This document shows, piece by piece, positions 1-11,689 of a stretch of 64,000 bases of DNA (the first letter of the stretch is position 1; each line of letters starts with the position of its first letter). The notes beneath the pieces are model-generated. The model searched no databases and was not told the origin of the DNA. It saw nothing but the letters and a program-made list of their open reading frames with translations. The DNA is from Symbiodinium natans (Eukaryota > Sar > Dinophyceae > Suessiales > Symbiodiniaceae), in the NCBI GenBank assembly GCA_905221605.1, contig CAJNDS010001513.1, positions 235,001 to 299,000 on the forward strand, read 5' to 3'. A program made the position numbers and the translations under genes.

Positions 1-120
1 TTATTCCTACTGAATAAGGAAACCCAAAAAGCTTAAAGCTCAACTATTGGCTAAGTAAGAAATGGGGGTCCGGTAACATGGATGCCCCCACAGCTAAACC
101 CTAAACCCTAAACCCTAAAC

Positions 121-1567
121 CCTGTAGACCGACTGGTCGGTGGATTCGGCAGGCCTGCAGGTAGTACCAGGTGATCCACAGTTTGGACTTCCTGAGAAGT
201 AGCAGGTGGATGTGTAGGGCAGTGGGCTTGTACGGAGTGCAGAAACAGTAGGGTGCTTTTTGAGAGTTCGTGTGTAGCTTGATAGGGTTCAGGCGTGGTG
301 AGGGTTTAGAAAGGGTACATAGGACCTGGGAGGGTTCAGGGGGTTTTGGGAGGGATCTTTATACTCTTCACGAGAAGAATCCGTCGGTGCTCAGGGATGT
401 CGCATGGAAAGGCGTAGTCGTTGAAGATGTACACCCGCACCTGCTTCCCATGCCGTGCTTTGTGAGGCATTCGTTCCAGGCAACGTAAAAACCTTGAAGC
501 CCTTGCTAAACCCTAACCCCTAAACCCTAAACCCTAATTGGATCCTTCAACAACCCTGAAATCCGAAGTTGGAGCCGCCTGTCAACAAGAAAGCCCTACA
601 CCCCTAAAGCCCTCTAGAACCCCAAAGCCCCGAAACATCTTCGCCGCGACTGGACCCTGGCGCTAGGCTCTGGTATGCTGCTACTGGTACTTAGGCTTTA
701 GGGTTTGCGGGCTTGGCGAGAGCCTGTATGGTTTAGGAATCTCAAATCACACACGGGCATCTCTCTCCCACACAGTCGCACGTATCCCCACCCCAAACCC
801 CTCAAAGCCTAAATAAACGCCAAAGACCCTCGAAACCCGAAGGCCCCGATAAGAATCTTGAAGCGCTCCTCGTGTCTGGAAGCTTTATATAAGGGATTGC
901 AAGGGAACCTCAGCTATAGCAAAGGGAATAAAGGTCCTGTAAGCCCCACACGCCCTAGATCCGAAGCCCCCAAAACCCTAAATCCCCAAACCCCACATCC
1001 TTAAACCCTGAACCTCTACACCTTAAAACCCAAACACTGAACCCCTAAACCCTAAACCCTAAACCCAATATCCCACCCCAAACCCTAAACCCTAAACCCG
1101 AAACCCGAAACCCTAAGCCTAAACCCTATACCCGAAACCCTAAGCCCCATAACACCTAAAAGCCTCCCTAGAAGCCTCCCTGCCTTGCGGCGCTCAGTGT
1201 CCAGGCCGAGCGTAGGCCCACCTTGGAGAGGACTTAGGGGATTTCGGCTTTAGGGCGTTGGATTTAGGGTTTAGGGTTTAGGGCTAGGGGTGTAGGGTTT
1301 TGGGTTTAGGGTTTAGGGCTGAGGGTTTGAGGTTTAGGGTTTAGGGTTAGGGGTGAAGCGTTGAGGGTGTAGGGTGTGGTAAGAAAACAACAAAGCCTGA
1401 ACCTCCACACGGCTCTTTGATGTGCAGTCCCTTTTGGGGTTTAGGGTTTAGGGTTTAGGGTTTGGGGTTTAGGGTTTAGGGAACCTACCATTTTGGGTTT
1501 TGGGCTACAAGGCCTTATAGTGAAGCAAAGGTCTCGAAGTCAGGGATTCTACGAAGACACACTTGCG
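121..1567 (-). CDS. Exon islands of an unidentified gene, downstream part of the Calx-beta-like gene or a separate gene
   Basis: Short open islands between telomeric arrays read well on the minus strand: 362-500 (contains ...QVRVYIFNDYAFPCDIPEHR...), 121-240 (...LHIHLLLLRKSKLWITWYYL...), 1166-1228 (LSKVGLRSAWTLSAARQG), 1380-1437 and 1495-1567 (CVFVESLTSRPLLHY). I do not recognise a family. The strongest is 362-500, where one long frame has well-mixed amino acids. They lie downstream (in gene sense) of the Calx-beta-like exons and may be the C-terminal half of the same protein. The gene runs off the left edge of the window, so its end cannot be seen. Splice phases were not verified here. Confidence 0.45.
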
Positions 1568-1758
1568 TCAAACCCTAAGCCCTAGAGTTTAGGTGGGTTT
1601 AGGGCTTAGGGTTTAGGGTCCATAGGGTTTAGGGTTTAGGGTTTAGGGTTTGGGGTTTGGGGTTTAGGGTTTAGGGTTTAGGGTTTAGGAAGTAGGGTTT
1701 AGGGTTTAGGGTTCAGGGAACGGGCCACATATGGACTAAGTCCCTACTCCTCTCTATC

Positions 1759-2836
1759 CTGCGCGAGCCGCCGAGCGCAGCAGAGCCCTCCACCACCTCG
1801 GCAAGCTCGATCTCGAAGTACCTTGCTCTTCGGGGTTTAGGGTTTAGGGTTTAGGGTTTAGGGCTTAGGTCCGTAGGCCTGAGGGTCAGAGGAATCGCGG
1901 GAGGGTGGGTCTGCTGAGCAGAGCTTTGCTGGGATGCACGGGGTTAGGAATAAGGTTGCTTCCTAAACCCTAAACCCTAAACCCCAAACCGTAAACCCCA
2001 AACCCTAAACCCCATCATGAAGCCCGAAGCCCAAAGCCTTTCTTGATGCCAGCGATGCTGTGTGGCGCGGTGTTTGCCGGGCTGTCGCAGGGTTATGGGC
2101 AACCTGGCGCTGGTCTCGTTCGGCTTGAACTTTATGATCGTCTCCTCCAGGACGTAGTCCTTCAAAGGGTTTAGGGCTTTGGGTCGTTCATTCGTGCTTC
2201 AGCACTACGGGTAGTTACATGGGCCCTTAATATGGTGGTATATAAGGGAATATTATAAGGCCATGAAACTACCCTTTGATCCGAATTGACTGTAGGGTTT
2301 AAGCTTCTCATCTGCCGCACACAGAATACCAGACAGACTCCTCAACCCTAAACATCCCCAAGTGTGCGCGCATCTTGAACCCATGCATTCCAAGGGCAAG
2401 TCCTTGCCGTTGCAGGCAACGCAATCCTCAGCCAGGTCGCTTCAGGACTTGGGAATTTCGGGTTTAGGACGTTTCGGGTGTGTTTAGGAGTTGGGCGAGG
2501 GGAAGAGGGGCAGGGGAGGGATCCATAAACCCTAAACTCTGAACCCGAAACCCCGCGCGTCCCAGATCGCGACGGGGGTTCAGGGCCTAAACTTCCAAAA
2601 GCTGTTCTCATTCAGGACAAGGGGTTTATGCCCTGCAGCCTCAAGCCTATATAAACCCTAAACCCTAAACCCTAAACCCTAAACCCTAAACCCTAAACCC
2701 TAAACCCTAAACCCTAAACCCTAAACCCTAAACCCTGCAGCAAGGCGCCGTCGACTCCAGAGGCGACTTGGACGGCACCACGCGCACGGCCACACTCTCC
2801 TCAGAGACCCGGAAGAAGTAGGTTCCAGGGACAACA
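1759..2836 (-). CDS. Exons encoding a Calx-beta-like segment
   Basis: Two exons join in phase: 2104-2159 (acceptor AAG, donor AG|GT) and about 1759-1821 (acceptor AAG|G). Together they read ...DYVLEETIIKFKPNETSA-R-YFEIELAEVVEGSAALGG. This resembles the middle and end of a Calx-beta repeat, in which a strand like 'DYv...tv.FkpGets' is followed by 'yFeveL'. An upstream exon at 2740-2836 (GTYFFRVSEESVAVRVV) could be a repeat start. Calx-beta domains bind calcium in Na/Ca exchangers and in large surface proteins; nothing here tells which. The intron between the joined exons contains telomeric heptamers. The next 3' splice site is uncertain, with a possible GA donor at 1758. Confidence 0.55.
2651..2735. 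repeat. Near-perfect (CCCTAAA)n array
   Basis: About a dozen uninterrupted plant-type telomere heptamers lie directly against the exon island at 2740-2836. It is typical of the interstitial arrays throughout the window. Confidence 0.98.
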
Positions 2837-2869
2837 GCGGGCTTAGGGGTTTAGGGTTTAGGGTTTAGG

Positions 2870-4196
2870 GTGCTGGGGTTGTGGGCCTTCGGGGATGATC
2901 AGGGAACCGAAGCACCCCAAAAGTCGCAGTACCTGGGGAAACGATGGGTTGGTTTAGGGTTTAGGGTTTAGGCTGAACGGTTTAGGGTTTAGGGTTTAGG
3001 GTTTAGGGTTTAGGGTTTAGGGTTTAGGGTTTAGGGTTTCGGGTGGTTTAGGGTCATGGGGGTTTGCAATATCACAGCAACCCATCCTCCACCAAAAGGG
3101 CAACCCTAAACCCTACATCCTAAACCCTAAACCGCAAACCCTAAACCCTAAACCCTAAACCCTAAACCCTAAACCCTAAACCCTTGCGCATCCCAGTGTC
3201 TGAGGCCGCACCTCTTCGGTAGAGAGTGACCTCCGCCTGACCTCAGGGCCCAGAGCGGGAGGGTTATTCAGGTTTGGCTGGTGCGGGGCGTCGGTGCAGG
3301 GTTTGGGGTTAGAGGGTTTAGGGGTTATAGGGTTTATAGGGTTTAGGGTTTAGGGTTATAGGGTCTAGGGCTTCTGAAGTTGGATGTGTAGGGCTTTGGG
3401 AGTATGAGCGTTATGTTTGGGGGGGTAAGGGTTGAGGGCCATGGCCTGAGCTCATGGACTCAAGAGGCATGGGGTTTCTGCCACTGCGGCAGTCGAACAA
3501 CCCAGTGCCGTCTCTAGAGAAAGTCACCCCTAAACCCTAAACCCTAAACCCTAAACCCTAAACCAGCAACCCCCACCTTCTGAGGCTTTGCCAGCAAAGT
3601 TGAGGTGATCGAAGCCCACCTCTCGCGAGATCCGGGGTTTAGGGTTTAGGGTTTAGGGTTTAGGGTTTAAGGTTTAGGGTTTAGGGTTTTAGTTTTAGGC
3701 TTCATACATGAGGCGGATGGGTTGTGGAAGTTTGGTTTGGTGTTCGGGGCTTAAGAACTCCAGCAGACAGGGAATGACTTCTCACAACTAGCAAACAAGC
3801 CACAGCTCGACGACGTCAAAGCTCACATAGCACACAAGGTGTGCAGATAACTCATAGTTTTTGGTCGGAATAACAGTATTCCCTTACGGTCCCTATATAC
3901 TCATACTATAATAACCCGCATCTTGCTCTAAGGCCCTAAATCCTAAACCCTAAACCCTAAACAGTTTGCATGCCACACAGGGCTTATGGCGGACTTCCAG
4001 CTGCCTGAGGCCCTGAACCCGAGACCTTCTCCACCCCTAAAAGCCCTGGAACTTCCAGCTGACCCTAAACCCTAAACCCTAAACCCTAAACCCTAAACCC
4101 TAAACCCTAACCCCCAACCCCTAAACCCTAACCCTGAACCCTGTGCGCGCTGGAGCCGCCTCACAGCTGGCAGCCGGCAGGTCCGTCTGCGCATCC
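2870..4196 (-). CDS. Further probable exons upstream of the Calx-beta-like segment
   Basis: Islands at 3185-3240 (AEVTLYRRGAASDTGMRK, again like a Calx-beta beginning), 3477-3527 (VTFSRDGTGLFDCRSG), 3562-3632 (REVGFDHLNFAGKASEG), 2870-2930, and 4137-4196, where an ATG opens MRRRTCRLPAVRRLQRAQ and could be the first coding exon. Each is flanked by CCCTAAA arrays on the left and TTTAGGG arrays on the right (plus-strand view). None was joined by phase, so membership in one gene is inference from order, strand and style. Confidence 0.35.
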
Positions 4197-4743
4197 TTGG
4201 ATTACAGGGTTCTTAAGGGTTGGGGGGGTTTAGGGTTTAGGGTTTAGGGTTTAGGGTTTAGGGTTTAGGGTTTAGGGTTTAGGGTTTAGGGTTTAGGGTT
4301 TAGGGTTTAGGGTGCAGGGTTCAGGGTTGTTAAGGGAGGGCGGGGTTCAAGGGGGGGCGGGGGTGTGTACCCAACGTTCTCTAATGCTCCAAGGCTTTCA
4401 AAGGTTTTTGTAAAGTTTTCTACCCCTCATGAATCCCCCCTCCCAGAATGACCCGGTAACCTGGATATGGGGTCCTGATTTTCGGGGTTGGGCCTAGACC
4501 CTGGAACCCTAAAGACCTGAAACCCTAACAAACAAACTTAAACCCTTCATACCCAAACCCTACCAGCCCCCCACCCTCCCCCAACCCCCCCCCCAATGAC
4601 AAAAACAAAAGAAAAATCTCCTTGATGCTAACAAACCCTTTGCGTTTAAAAAACCCTAAACCCTAAACCCTAAACCCTAAACCCTAAACCCTAAACCCTA
4701 AACCCCAAACTACCGGGAAAAAAAGTCCCCTCGGTTGCTCTGC

Positions 4744-7037
4744 CTAACAGGCGTCGGGCGGTTGCTTCAGGGCCTCCTCTGCCAGGCCGGCCCAGAAGCT
4801 GGCGGGATCCTCCTTGTGCTTGTCCTTGTCCTAGGGTTTCGGGTATTTAGGGGTATTTAGGGTGTTTAGGGGTATTTAGGGTATTTCGGGTATTTAGGGT
4901 ATTTAGGGTGTTTAGGGTGTTTAGGGTATTTAGGGTATTTAGGGTATTTAGGGTATTTAGGGTATTTAGGGGTATCTAGGGTATCTAGGGTATTTAGGGT
5001 ATTTAGGGTATTTAGGGTATTTAGGGCATTTAGGGTATTTAGGGTATTTAGGGTATTTAGGGGATTTAGGGTATTCAGGGTATTCAGGGTATTTAGGGTA
5101 TTTCAGGTATTTCGGGTATTTACCCCACAAGCCTTCCGGTTCTTAGTAGGAAAGAAGGGAGCTAGGTACCCTATGAAACTCCCGAAAGCGCTTAGGGTTC
5201 TGGGGCGGTTCTGGGTACGGGCACGGGGGGGAGGGGGGCTGACAGGTTTTGTGGTCTAGGCACTTTGCACTTAGGGTTTCGGGGATTTAGGGGTGCTAGG
5301 ATTTCTAGGGTTTATTTACGGTTTAGGGTGTTAGGATGTAGGGTCCCAAACTCAGTTCGAAGCTATCGAGTTCAGAGTCACCGGGGGCTTAGGGCTATTC
5401 TCGGGTTTCGGCGGGGCGGATAGAGCCCTAGACCCAAACCCTGAAAAGGGCCTCCGGCACCTGGGCATCATCTTTCTCGACCTCGCGCTCTGACGTTGTC
5501 CTTGGCGGTTTAGGGTTTAGGGTTCCTCCTGAAACAACAACAGGAAGCTAGATCCTGGACAAAGCCAGAAGTCCCTCACCCCCAAGCTCCAATCTTCATA
5601 CCCTAAACACAAGTACTGGGATCCTAACCCCCCAACACCCGAAGCTCTAAACCCCGAAGCCCCTAAACCCTGAACCCACCCGAAACCCTAACCCACCCCC
5701 CCACCCCCCCCAAACCCCTAAACCCAAAACCCTAAACTTCAAACCCTCTGAACGCGAAATCCCCCCCACACCCTAAACCCCCCAAACCTAAGACCCCCCC
5801 TTCAAGGGACTGAAGGAGGGACCCTTGTGAAGGGGATCTTATTGGGTACATTGGGGCTATACTTAGGTATATAGGGGCTGTATAAGGCATATCTAGGGGT
5901 TACATAAGGGGAATAAGATTAAGGGTCCCTTGCAGGGGTCCCTCCCTAAAGCCTGAAACTTGAAACTTGAAACTTGAAACCCTAAACCCTAAACCCTAAA
6001 CCCTAGACCCTAAACCCCAAACCCTAAACCCTAAACCCTAAACCCTAAACCCTAAACCCTAAACCCTAAACCCTAAACCCTAAACCCTAAACCCTGTTCG
6101 AGAGCCGAGGTGGCGGGGACTCGTGGCCCCAGCCAGTGGCGATGGCGAGCCGGCCACCGAGCTCCTGGCAGTTGAGCTTAGGGTTTAGGCTTTAGGGTTT
6201 AGGGTTCAGGAATTAGAGTTTAGAGTTAGGGGTTAGGGTTTTGGGCTTAGGGTTAGGGTTTGGGGTTCACGCTTCGGGGTTAGGGTTTAGGGTTTAGGGT
6301 TAGGGTTTAGGGTTTAAGGGGTTAAGGGGTTATGGGGTTTAGGGGTTTAGGGGTTTAGGGGTTTGGAGTTTAGGGGTTTAGGGGTTTAGGGGTTTAGGGG
6401 TTTAGGGGTTTAGGGGTTTAGGGGTTTAGGGGTTTAGGGGTTTAGGGGTTTAGGGGTTTAGGGGTTTAGGGGTTTAGGGGTTTAGGGGTTTAGGGAGCCT
6501 GAGACCCGAACTCCTGAACCCTGAACCACCGAAAGGGCAGGGTTCAACGGTGCATGCCCCACGAGCGTTCGATGCGGACAACGAATCTCGAAACAGTGCC
6601 GTGCGCACTCAACGCGCGGATTCTGGCTGAAGGCAGAAAACTCTTTAGGGGCCGAACACTCTAGCACCAAAAAAGTTGACATTTCCTTTTTTTGAAATAG
6701 GAAATATATGTGTATATATATATATAATATTAATATATATATATACAGAAAACGTCGCACTGCAGGCCCGAGTTTTTCGTAGGTCAGGTGTTTTAAGCTA
6801 AAACTATAATATAATGCACAACTCAACGTATCAAAGCTGGACACACATGCATCTACTACCCAAATGTCATGAGTAGGCATATTCTTAAATAATGCTCAGT
6901 TTCAGAGATTGCGTGGCGGTCAGAGTATGGACTTTCGTCCTGGTCTCTCCGGGGGGGGGGGGGGGGCAAAAAACAAAAAACAAAAACTAAAATCCGGGGG
7001 GGGGGGGGGGGGGGGGGGGGGGCCAAAAAAAAAACAA

Positions 7038-7071
<34 letters not shown>

Positions 7072-10000
7072 TATAATATATATATATTTATTTTTTTTTT
7101 TTTTTTGGCCCCCCCCCCTTTTTTCATTGGGGGCCACCAATCAGATTTTAATTTTTTCAAGGTGTTTGAAGATTCAAAAGGGGCCTCCCCCCTTGAAGCT
7201 TTAAGTGGGTTAAATATTAAGGATTTTAAAGACTGTAAAAGGGGCCTGCCCCTTTAAACTTTACTTGGAGCCCCCATGTAAATTTGAAAGAGTGTGAAAT
7301 TTCAAGTTCTTGAAGATAATTGAAGGCCCTCCCCCTTTCAAATGAAAATTGGGGTGCACCAAATAAATTTTAAAGATGTTAAAAGTTTTTCAGATTTTAA
7401 TAGAGGGCTCCCCCGCTCAAATTTATATGTGACCCCAAGTATGTTTTTTTAAAGTTTTTTGAAGATTTGTGAAAAGGGGCCTCCCCTTGAACATTTAAAT
7501 GGAACCCCAATGAAATTTTAAGATTTATACAGGTTTTAATGATTTTAAAGATTTTGAAAGGGCTCCCCCCCGCCCTTGAAGTTTAAATGGGCCCCCCCCA
7601 ATTCACTTTTTAAAGGTTTTGTAAAGATTTAAAAAAGCCCCCGCCCCCCACCCCAATGAAGCTTTAAAGATCTTAAAGGTTTCAAAGGTTTTACAGAGTT
7701 TAGCAGGGGGCTCCCCCGTTGAAATTTAAATGGGGCCCCCAGTTCAATTTCAAAGATTTTCAAACCCCCCCCCCCAAAAAAAAAACAAAGTTTACTTAGG
7801 GGCCCCAATTAAATTCTAGAGACGTTAAAGATTTTAAAGATTGTAAAAGGGCCTCCCCCCTTTAAACTTTAAGTGGGGGGCCTCAGTAAAATTTTAATGG
7901 TTTTAAGTTTTAAAAGATTTTAAAAGGCCTCACCTTGAAAGTTTAAATGGGGCCCCAATTAAACTTTACAGATTTTAAAGATTTAATGATTTTGCATATT
8001 TTGGAGATGTTAGAAGCCCTCCCCCCCAAAAAAAAATTAAATGGGGCGCCCAATTCAATTTTTTAGGATCTTAAAAGCCCCCCCCCCCCCCGCCCTTTTA
8101 TAGGTTTTAACTCTAAACCTTTCCCATTTTCATTATTTTCAACATTTTAAAGGTCCTTAACATGTTGAGAATCCTTACAGAATAACTGGGGCGGGCCCCT
8201 GGTCCCCCCAATATCTGAATACCTTTGACAAACTAGATGGGAAGGGGCCCGACTTTTTTCAGGGCTTTAAGGTTTCTAACAGCCTTGAAAAACTTTTAAA
8301 GTCATTAATTAATCAAATGGGAAGGGGTCCGAATGCATTTGCTTTAAGGACTTGAAAGGTTTGAAAAAAAACATAAATGGGTATGGGGGGCCCCGGGCCC
8401 TTCCCATTTAGATTTTTGAAGACTACAATTCAAATTTCTCCAAGACTTACAGAATTTTTCGAAAATTAGATGGATGAAGATTCCCTTCTTCAAGATTTAA
8501 AGGATTTTAAGTTTGTTTTTAAAAAAACTAAATGTATCCGGATGGAGGTTCTCATAGTCTGTATGCAGGTATTGTAAGTATGGTCACAAATAAGGTAAAT
8601 TCATGAAAAATATGTGTTTTGGACCTGAAAAACACAGGCCTGTATTCCGACGCACTCTCCAGAAATATATATATATATGTATAAAACCAAAAGGTCAAAG
8701 CTTAACTACCCAGCCACTAAGAGCCCGAAACTGCAAGACCCTCCCAGCACCCTCCCTCCCGGCGCCTGAATCTGCTTGCGGATCCCGCTGAAGTCCCCCA
8801 CTGCCTGGATGTGGCTAAGTCTGTTCCCGAGACGGTTTAAGGTTTAGGGTTTAGGGTTTAGGGTTTTTTCAGGTCTCTAAAAGACCCTAAACCCTATGAA
8901 CCCTAACCCCTAACCCCTAAACCCCCAACCCTAAGAACCCTAAACCCTATGAACCCCAAACCCTATGAACCCTAAGCCCTAAACCCTCTACGCCCTATAA
9001 ACCCTCGAAGTCGAGGTACACCTTTGAGCTTCGGTGTCACAACCCAAAGGGCCTGTGAGTCGCTTCTCACAGGCGCAGTGCAGGAGCTTGCTTTAGGGTT
9101 TAGGGTTTAGGGTTTAGGGTTTAGGGTTTAGGGTTTAGGGTTTAGGGTCACCCGACAAAGTTGCAAGAGAAACTGCCCAGAAAAGACGACGTAGGCCCGA
9201 GATTGCTGCTGCAACCCTAAACCCTAAACCCTAAACCCTAAACCCTAAACCCTAAACCCTAAACCCTAAACCCTAAACCCTAAACCCTAAACCCTAAACC
9301 CTAAACCAACAGCCCAAGAAGGGAAACCTTGAGGCCGGAATTCTGGCTCAAAGCAGTCGGATGTGGATTCGGCCCAGGAAAGCATGAACACCTAGGGCCT
9401 AACTGGGGGAGAACCCGATATAAGGGGTACAACTTTTTTTTTTTGCTTGGGGAGGGTGCCTACCAAGCCGGGTGCAACATCACTTGGACCCTGTAGGCAG
9501 GCTAGCTGGTGACAGCACATCCTTGAGGATCCAGCCTTTCGGCAGCAGGAAAGGGTGCTCCGGAGGAATAGACATTCCTGAGAGCGCGTTGCGGGGATTG
9601 GGGTCTGGGGGGAGTCTTGCTGCTTGGTCCAGTGGCCACAAGCTTTCTACTCATACGCCATGTACACCTTTACACCCCTCAAATCCCACCTTCTAACCCT
9701 AAACCCTAAACCCCAAACCCCAAACCCCAAACCCTAAACTATTGAACCCTAAACCCTGAACCCTAAACCCCACATCAACCCTGAGCCAACACTGCCGGAG
9801 AAGCCCACAGGATTGCCAGCACCAGGAAGAAGGCAGTGGCGATGGCAAAGTCGGCCCAAACCCATCCTGCCAACTAAACCGCACACCCCAAACCCTACAA
9901 CTAACCCAGGTTCAACCGGGTTTAGGGTTTAGGGTTTATAGACTTTATATGGTTTAGGGTTTAGGCCCCTAACCCTTAAACACCCCAAGCCGCTACACCC

Positions 10001-10968
10001 TGTCCAGATTGGGGGAGGAGGGTTTAGGGCTGGGTCGGTTCCCCGACCATGGTGATCAAAGGTTTAGGGTTTAGGGTCCTGTTCTTTGGGTGTTTAGGGT
10101 TTCAGGGTTTGCGGTTTCAGACTTCAGGGTGCAGCGATGTCAACCAGAGCCCTCAACACCTGGCTACTGGCCTAAAGAAAATCCTTCCCTAACCCTAGAA
10201 ATCCACTGCCATTTCCATGTCTTGAGATATTCTGTAGAACCCTAAGCCCTACACACTACCTGTAGATTCGAGGAAAGGCGTGTAGGTCATCAGTTGCCGC
10301 GCTGGCGCCTTGGCTGTCAGGGAGCGGTTGGGATAAGTGCAGCAGAGGGCAGGAAGGTTAGACGATTTAGATGTTTGGCGCTACTTGTGGGATTTGAGGG
10401 TTGAGGGTTTAGGGCTTTTAGGCTTTAGGGTATCGGGTTGCGGGTTAAGGTTTGTTGCCGAAGGACCTTGTCGGTTTGTTGCGACGTTGCTGTTGGGATT
10501 GGGTGGGGGAGAACCCACATCTGCCATAACCCAATCAGCCCAGAAGGCCACAACTCCCAATCTAGGATTCCAGGCTTACCTTACACCCCCTAAAACACAA
10601 ATACTACCACTCGAACCTCGGAATTTAGGGTTTAGGGTTTCGGGTTTAGGATTTAGGGTTGGGGGGTTGGGGTGTACGGTCTTGGGCTAAGGGTTTCCCT
10701 TATCTCTTCACGCAATCTCCTGGATCTGTTCAACTTCCCAAAGCCTTCAGAGCCCAACCCGTCCAAAACCGGAACTAAACCCGAAGGCCGACAAAGCTTC
10801 CGCAAGCCCTAAACTCAGTTCAGGCCTATAGCCTATAAACCCTATAGCGCCCTATTACAAAGCCCTGCAAACCTCAAAAGCCCTATAAAACCCTCGTACC
10901 CTCAACTCTCGACCTTTCTATCGCTTGAAGGCCCGGGCCTCAGGAGCATGCCTGGCGGAACATGCCAT
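4744..10968 (-). CDS. Small multi-exon gene with one membrane segment, unknown family
   Basis: The 3' half is phase-checked with GT-AG introns throughout: exons 8751-8814, 6093-6176, 5461-5500 and terminal 4744-4830 join to end in ...SEREVEKDDAQ and DKDKHKEDPASFWAGLAEEA...PPDAC-stop (TAG at 4746-4744). Upstream exons at 9022-9090, about 9148-9207 and about 9310-9395 (VFMLSWAESTSDCFEPEF...) fit the same phase chain. Further up are about 9490-9625 (MSIPPEHPFLLPKGWILKDV...), about 9774-9876 with a hydrophobic helix (ADFAIATAFFLVLAILWASP), about 10264-10307 (donor CTACAG|GTAGTG) and 10712-10752 (LWEVEQIQEIA). An ATG in the context CACCATGG at 10968 may be the start. The product would be a short, single-pass membrane protein with a charged C-terminus. 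An alternative frame (LNCQELGGRLAIATGWGHES) is open in exon 6093-6176 but needs a non-canonical donor. Confidence 0.6.
4832..5125. repeat. Nine-base variant array (TATTTAGGG)n inside an intron
   Basis: Roughly 30 units, mostly GGGTATTTA, lie between exon 4744-4830 and exon 5461-5500, so this is intron sequence. The unit is the telomere heptamer with an extra TA. It is found only here, so this array expanded locally from its own variant. Confidence 0.95.
5813..5946. mobile_element. Hairpin MITE-like element, family E
   Basis: The ends read GGAGGGACCCTT...AAGGGTCCCTTGCAGGGGTCCCTCC and are inverted repeats. A second copy with the same termini lies at 24743-24858. No coding capacity is seen. Confidence 0.6.
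6300..6497. repeat. Eight-base variant array (TTTAGGGG)n
   Basis: A long, nearly pure run of GGGGTTTA units rather than heptamers. It lies in the intron between exons 6093-6176 and 8751-8814. Confidence 0.95.
6498..7130. repeat. No gene seen; poly-G, poly-A/T and AT dinucleotide tracts
   Basis: Inside the same intron. It has (TA)n at 6713-6744 and 7052-7090, poly-G runs at 6950-6966 and 6996-7022, and poly-A/poly-T runs at 7023-7055 and 7091-7106. Open frames here are low-complexity artefacts. Mononucleotide runs of this length are also where assembly error is likely. Confidence 0.85.
7130..8560. repeat. Degenerate tandem satellite alternating GC blocks and AAATTTTAAAG blocks
   Basis: The segment repeats a degenerate cassette of very roughly 80-110 bases. 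Its parts are a GGGGCCTCCCCC-like block, TTGAA/TTTAAATGGGG, CCCCAAT, then AAATTTTAAAGATTTTAAAGG. Composition differs sharply from the rest of the window. No open frame of interest is present. It belongs to the long intron between 6176 and 8751. Confidence 0.75.
9213..9306. repeat. (CCCTAAA)n array
   Basis: An uninterrupted run of heptamers between two probable exons of the same minus-strand gene. In gene sense it reads TTTAGGG. Confidence 0.97.
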
Positions 10969-11012
10969 GGTGAACCCCAGGGTCAAAGCTTCTGGTTGAG
11001 ACTGATTTCTTC

Positions 11013-11110
11013 TAGGATGGCCCGAAAAGCCCTCTGAAAAGTACAGGCCTGAATGTACCCCTTTTTATACAGCAAATAGGATAGAACCCCTCGAAGGGAC
11101 CCCCTAAAAG
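11013..11110. mobile_element. Short dispersed element, family C
   Basis: It starts CTAGGATGGCCC...CCCTCTGAAAAG. Related copies with the same beginning and a CTTAAACCCAATAAG internal block are at 22612-22710 and 62315-62412. Non-coding. Confidence 0.6.
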
Positions 11111-11338
11111 GGAACCCCAATTTTCGGACCCCCCCCCCCCCCCCTCCCCAAAAAAAATTAGTCCTCTAAAGCCCGCTAAGCGAAAAATATAAAATGTCCC
11201 AAGGTCCAACCGAGGTTCGGGTTGAGAGCCCTATTGGGTTTAGGGTCGAGGGGTTGAGGGCTCGAGGGGTCCTAAGCCCTCTGCCCTAGTACAACCTTAA
11301 GCCGAAAACCCTATTGGGTTTCGGGGTTTCGTGCTCCA

Positions 11339-11339
<1 letters not shown>

Positions 11340-11378
<39 letters not shown>

Positions 11379-11577
11379 AGATGAGGAGAGAGAGAGGAGA
11401 GAGGGAGAGGAGGGAGAGAGGGAGAGAGAGGGAGAGAGGGAGAGAGGAAGAGGGGGAGGAGAGAGAGGGGAGAGGGAGAGAGGGAGAGAGGGAGAGAGGG
11501 AGAGAGGGAGAGAGGGAGAGAGGGAGAGAGGGAGAGAGGGAGAGAGGGAGAGAGACAGAGAGGGAGACAGACAGAGG
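11340..11577. repeat. Purine-only GA-rich array
   Basis: Over 200 bases are almost pure A and G on the plus strand, built from GAGAGAGG/GAGAGGGA units. The long Arg-Glu and Ser-Leu-Pro frames on either strand are simple-repeat artefacts. Confidence 0.97.
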
Positions 11578-11689
11578 GTCGATTTACACAACCGAGATAG
11601 CATGCAGAGGCCCCCTTCCTCAAGCTCTCCTCCTACACTTTGACACCTTCAAGTCGTCACACCAATCCTTGGTTTCCAGGCTCATGCCC

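Noticed and set aside
6094-6176. Frame LNCQELGGRLAIATGWGHES in exon 6093-6176
   Set aside because: Attractive as peptide but needs a GG donor; another frame joins both neighbours with GT-AG sites.
6482-7140. Two minus-strand frames with Ile-Tyr and Phe/Pro runs
   Set aside because: AT dinucleotide and homopolymer artefacts.
11286-11643. Four overlapping 105-109 codon open frames rich in Arg-Glu or Ser-Leu-Pro
   Set aside because: They are translations of the GA-rich simple repeat.
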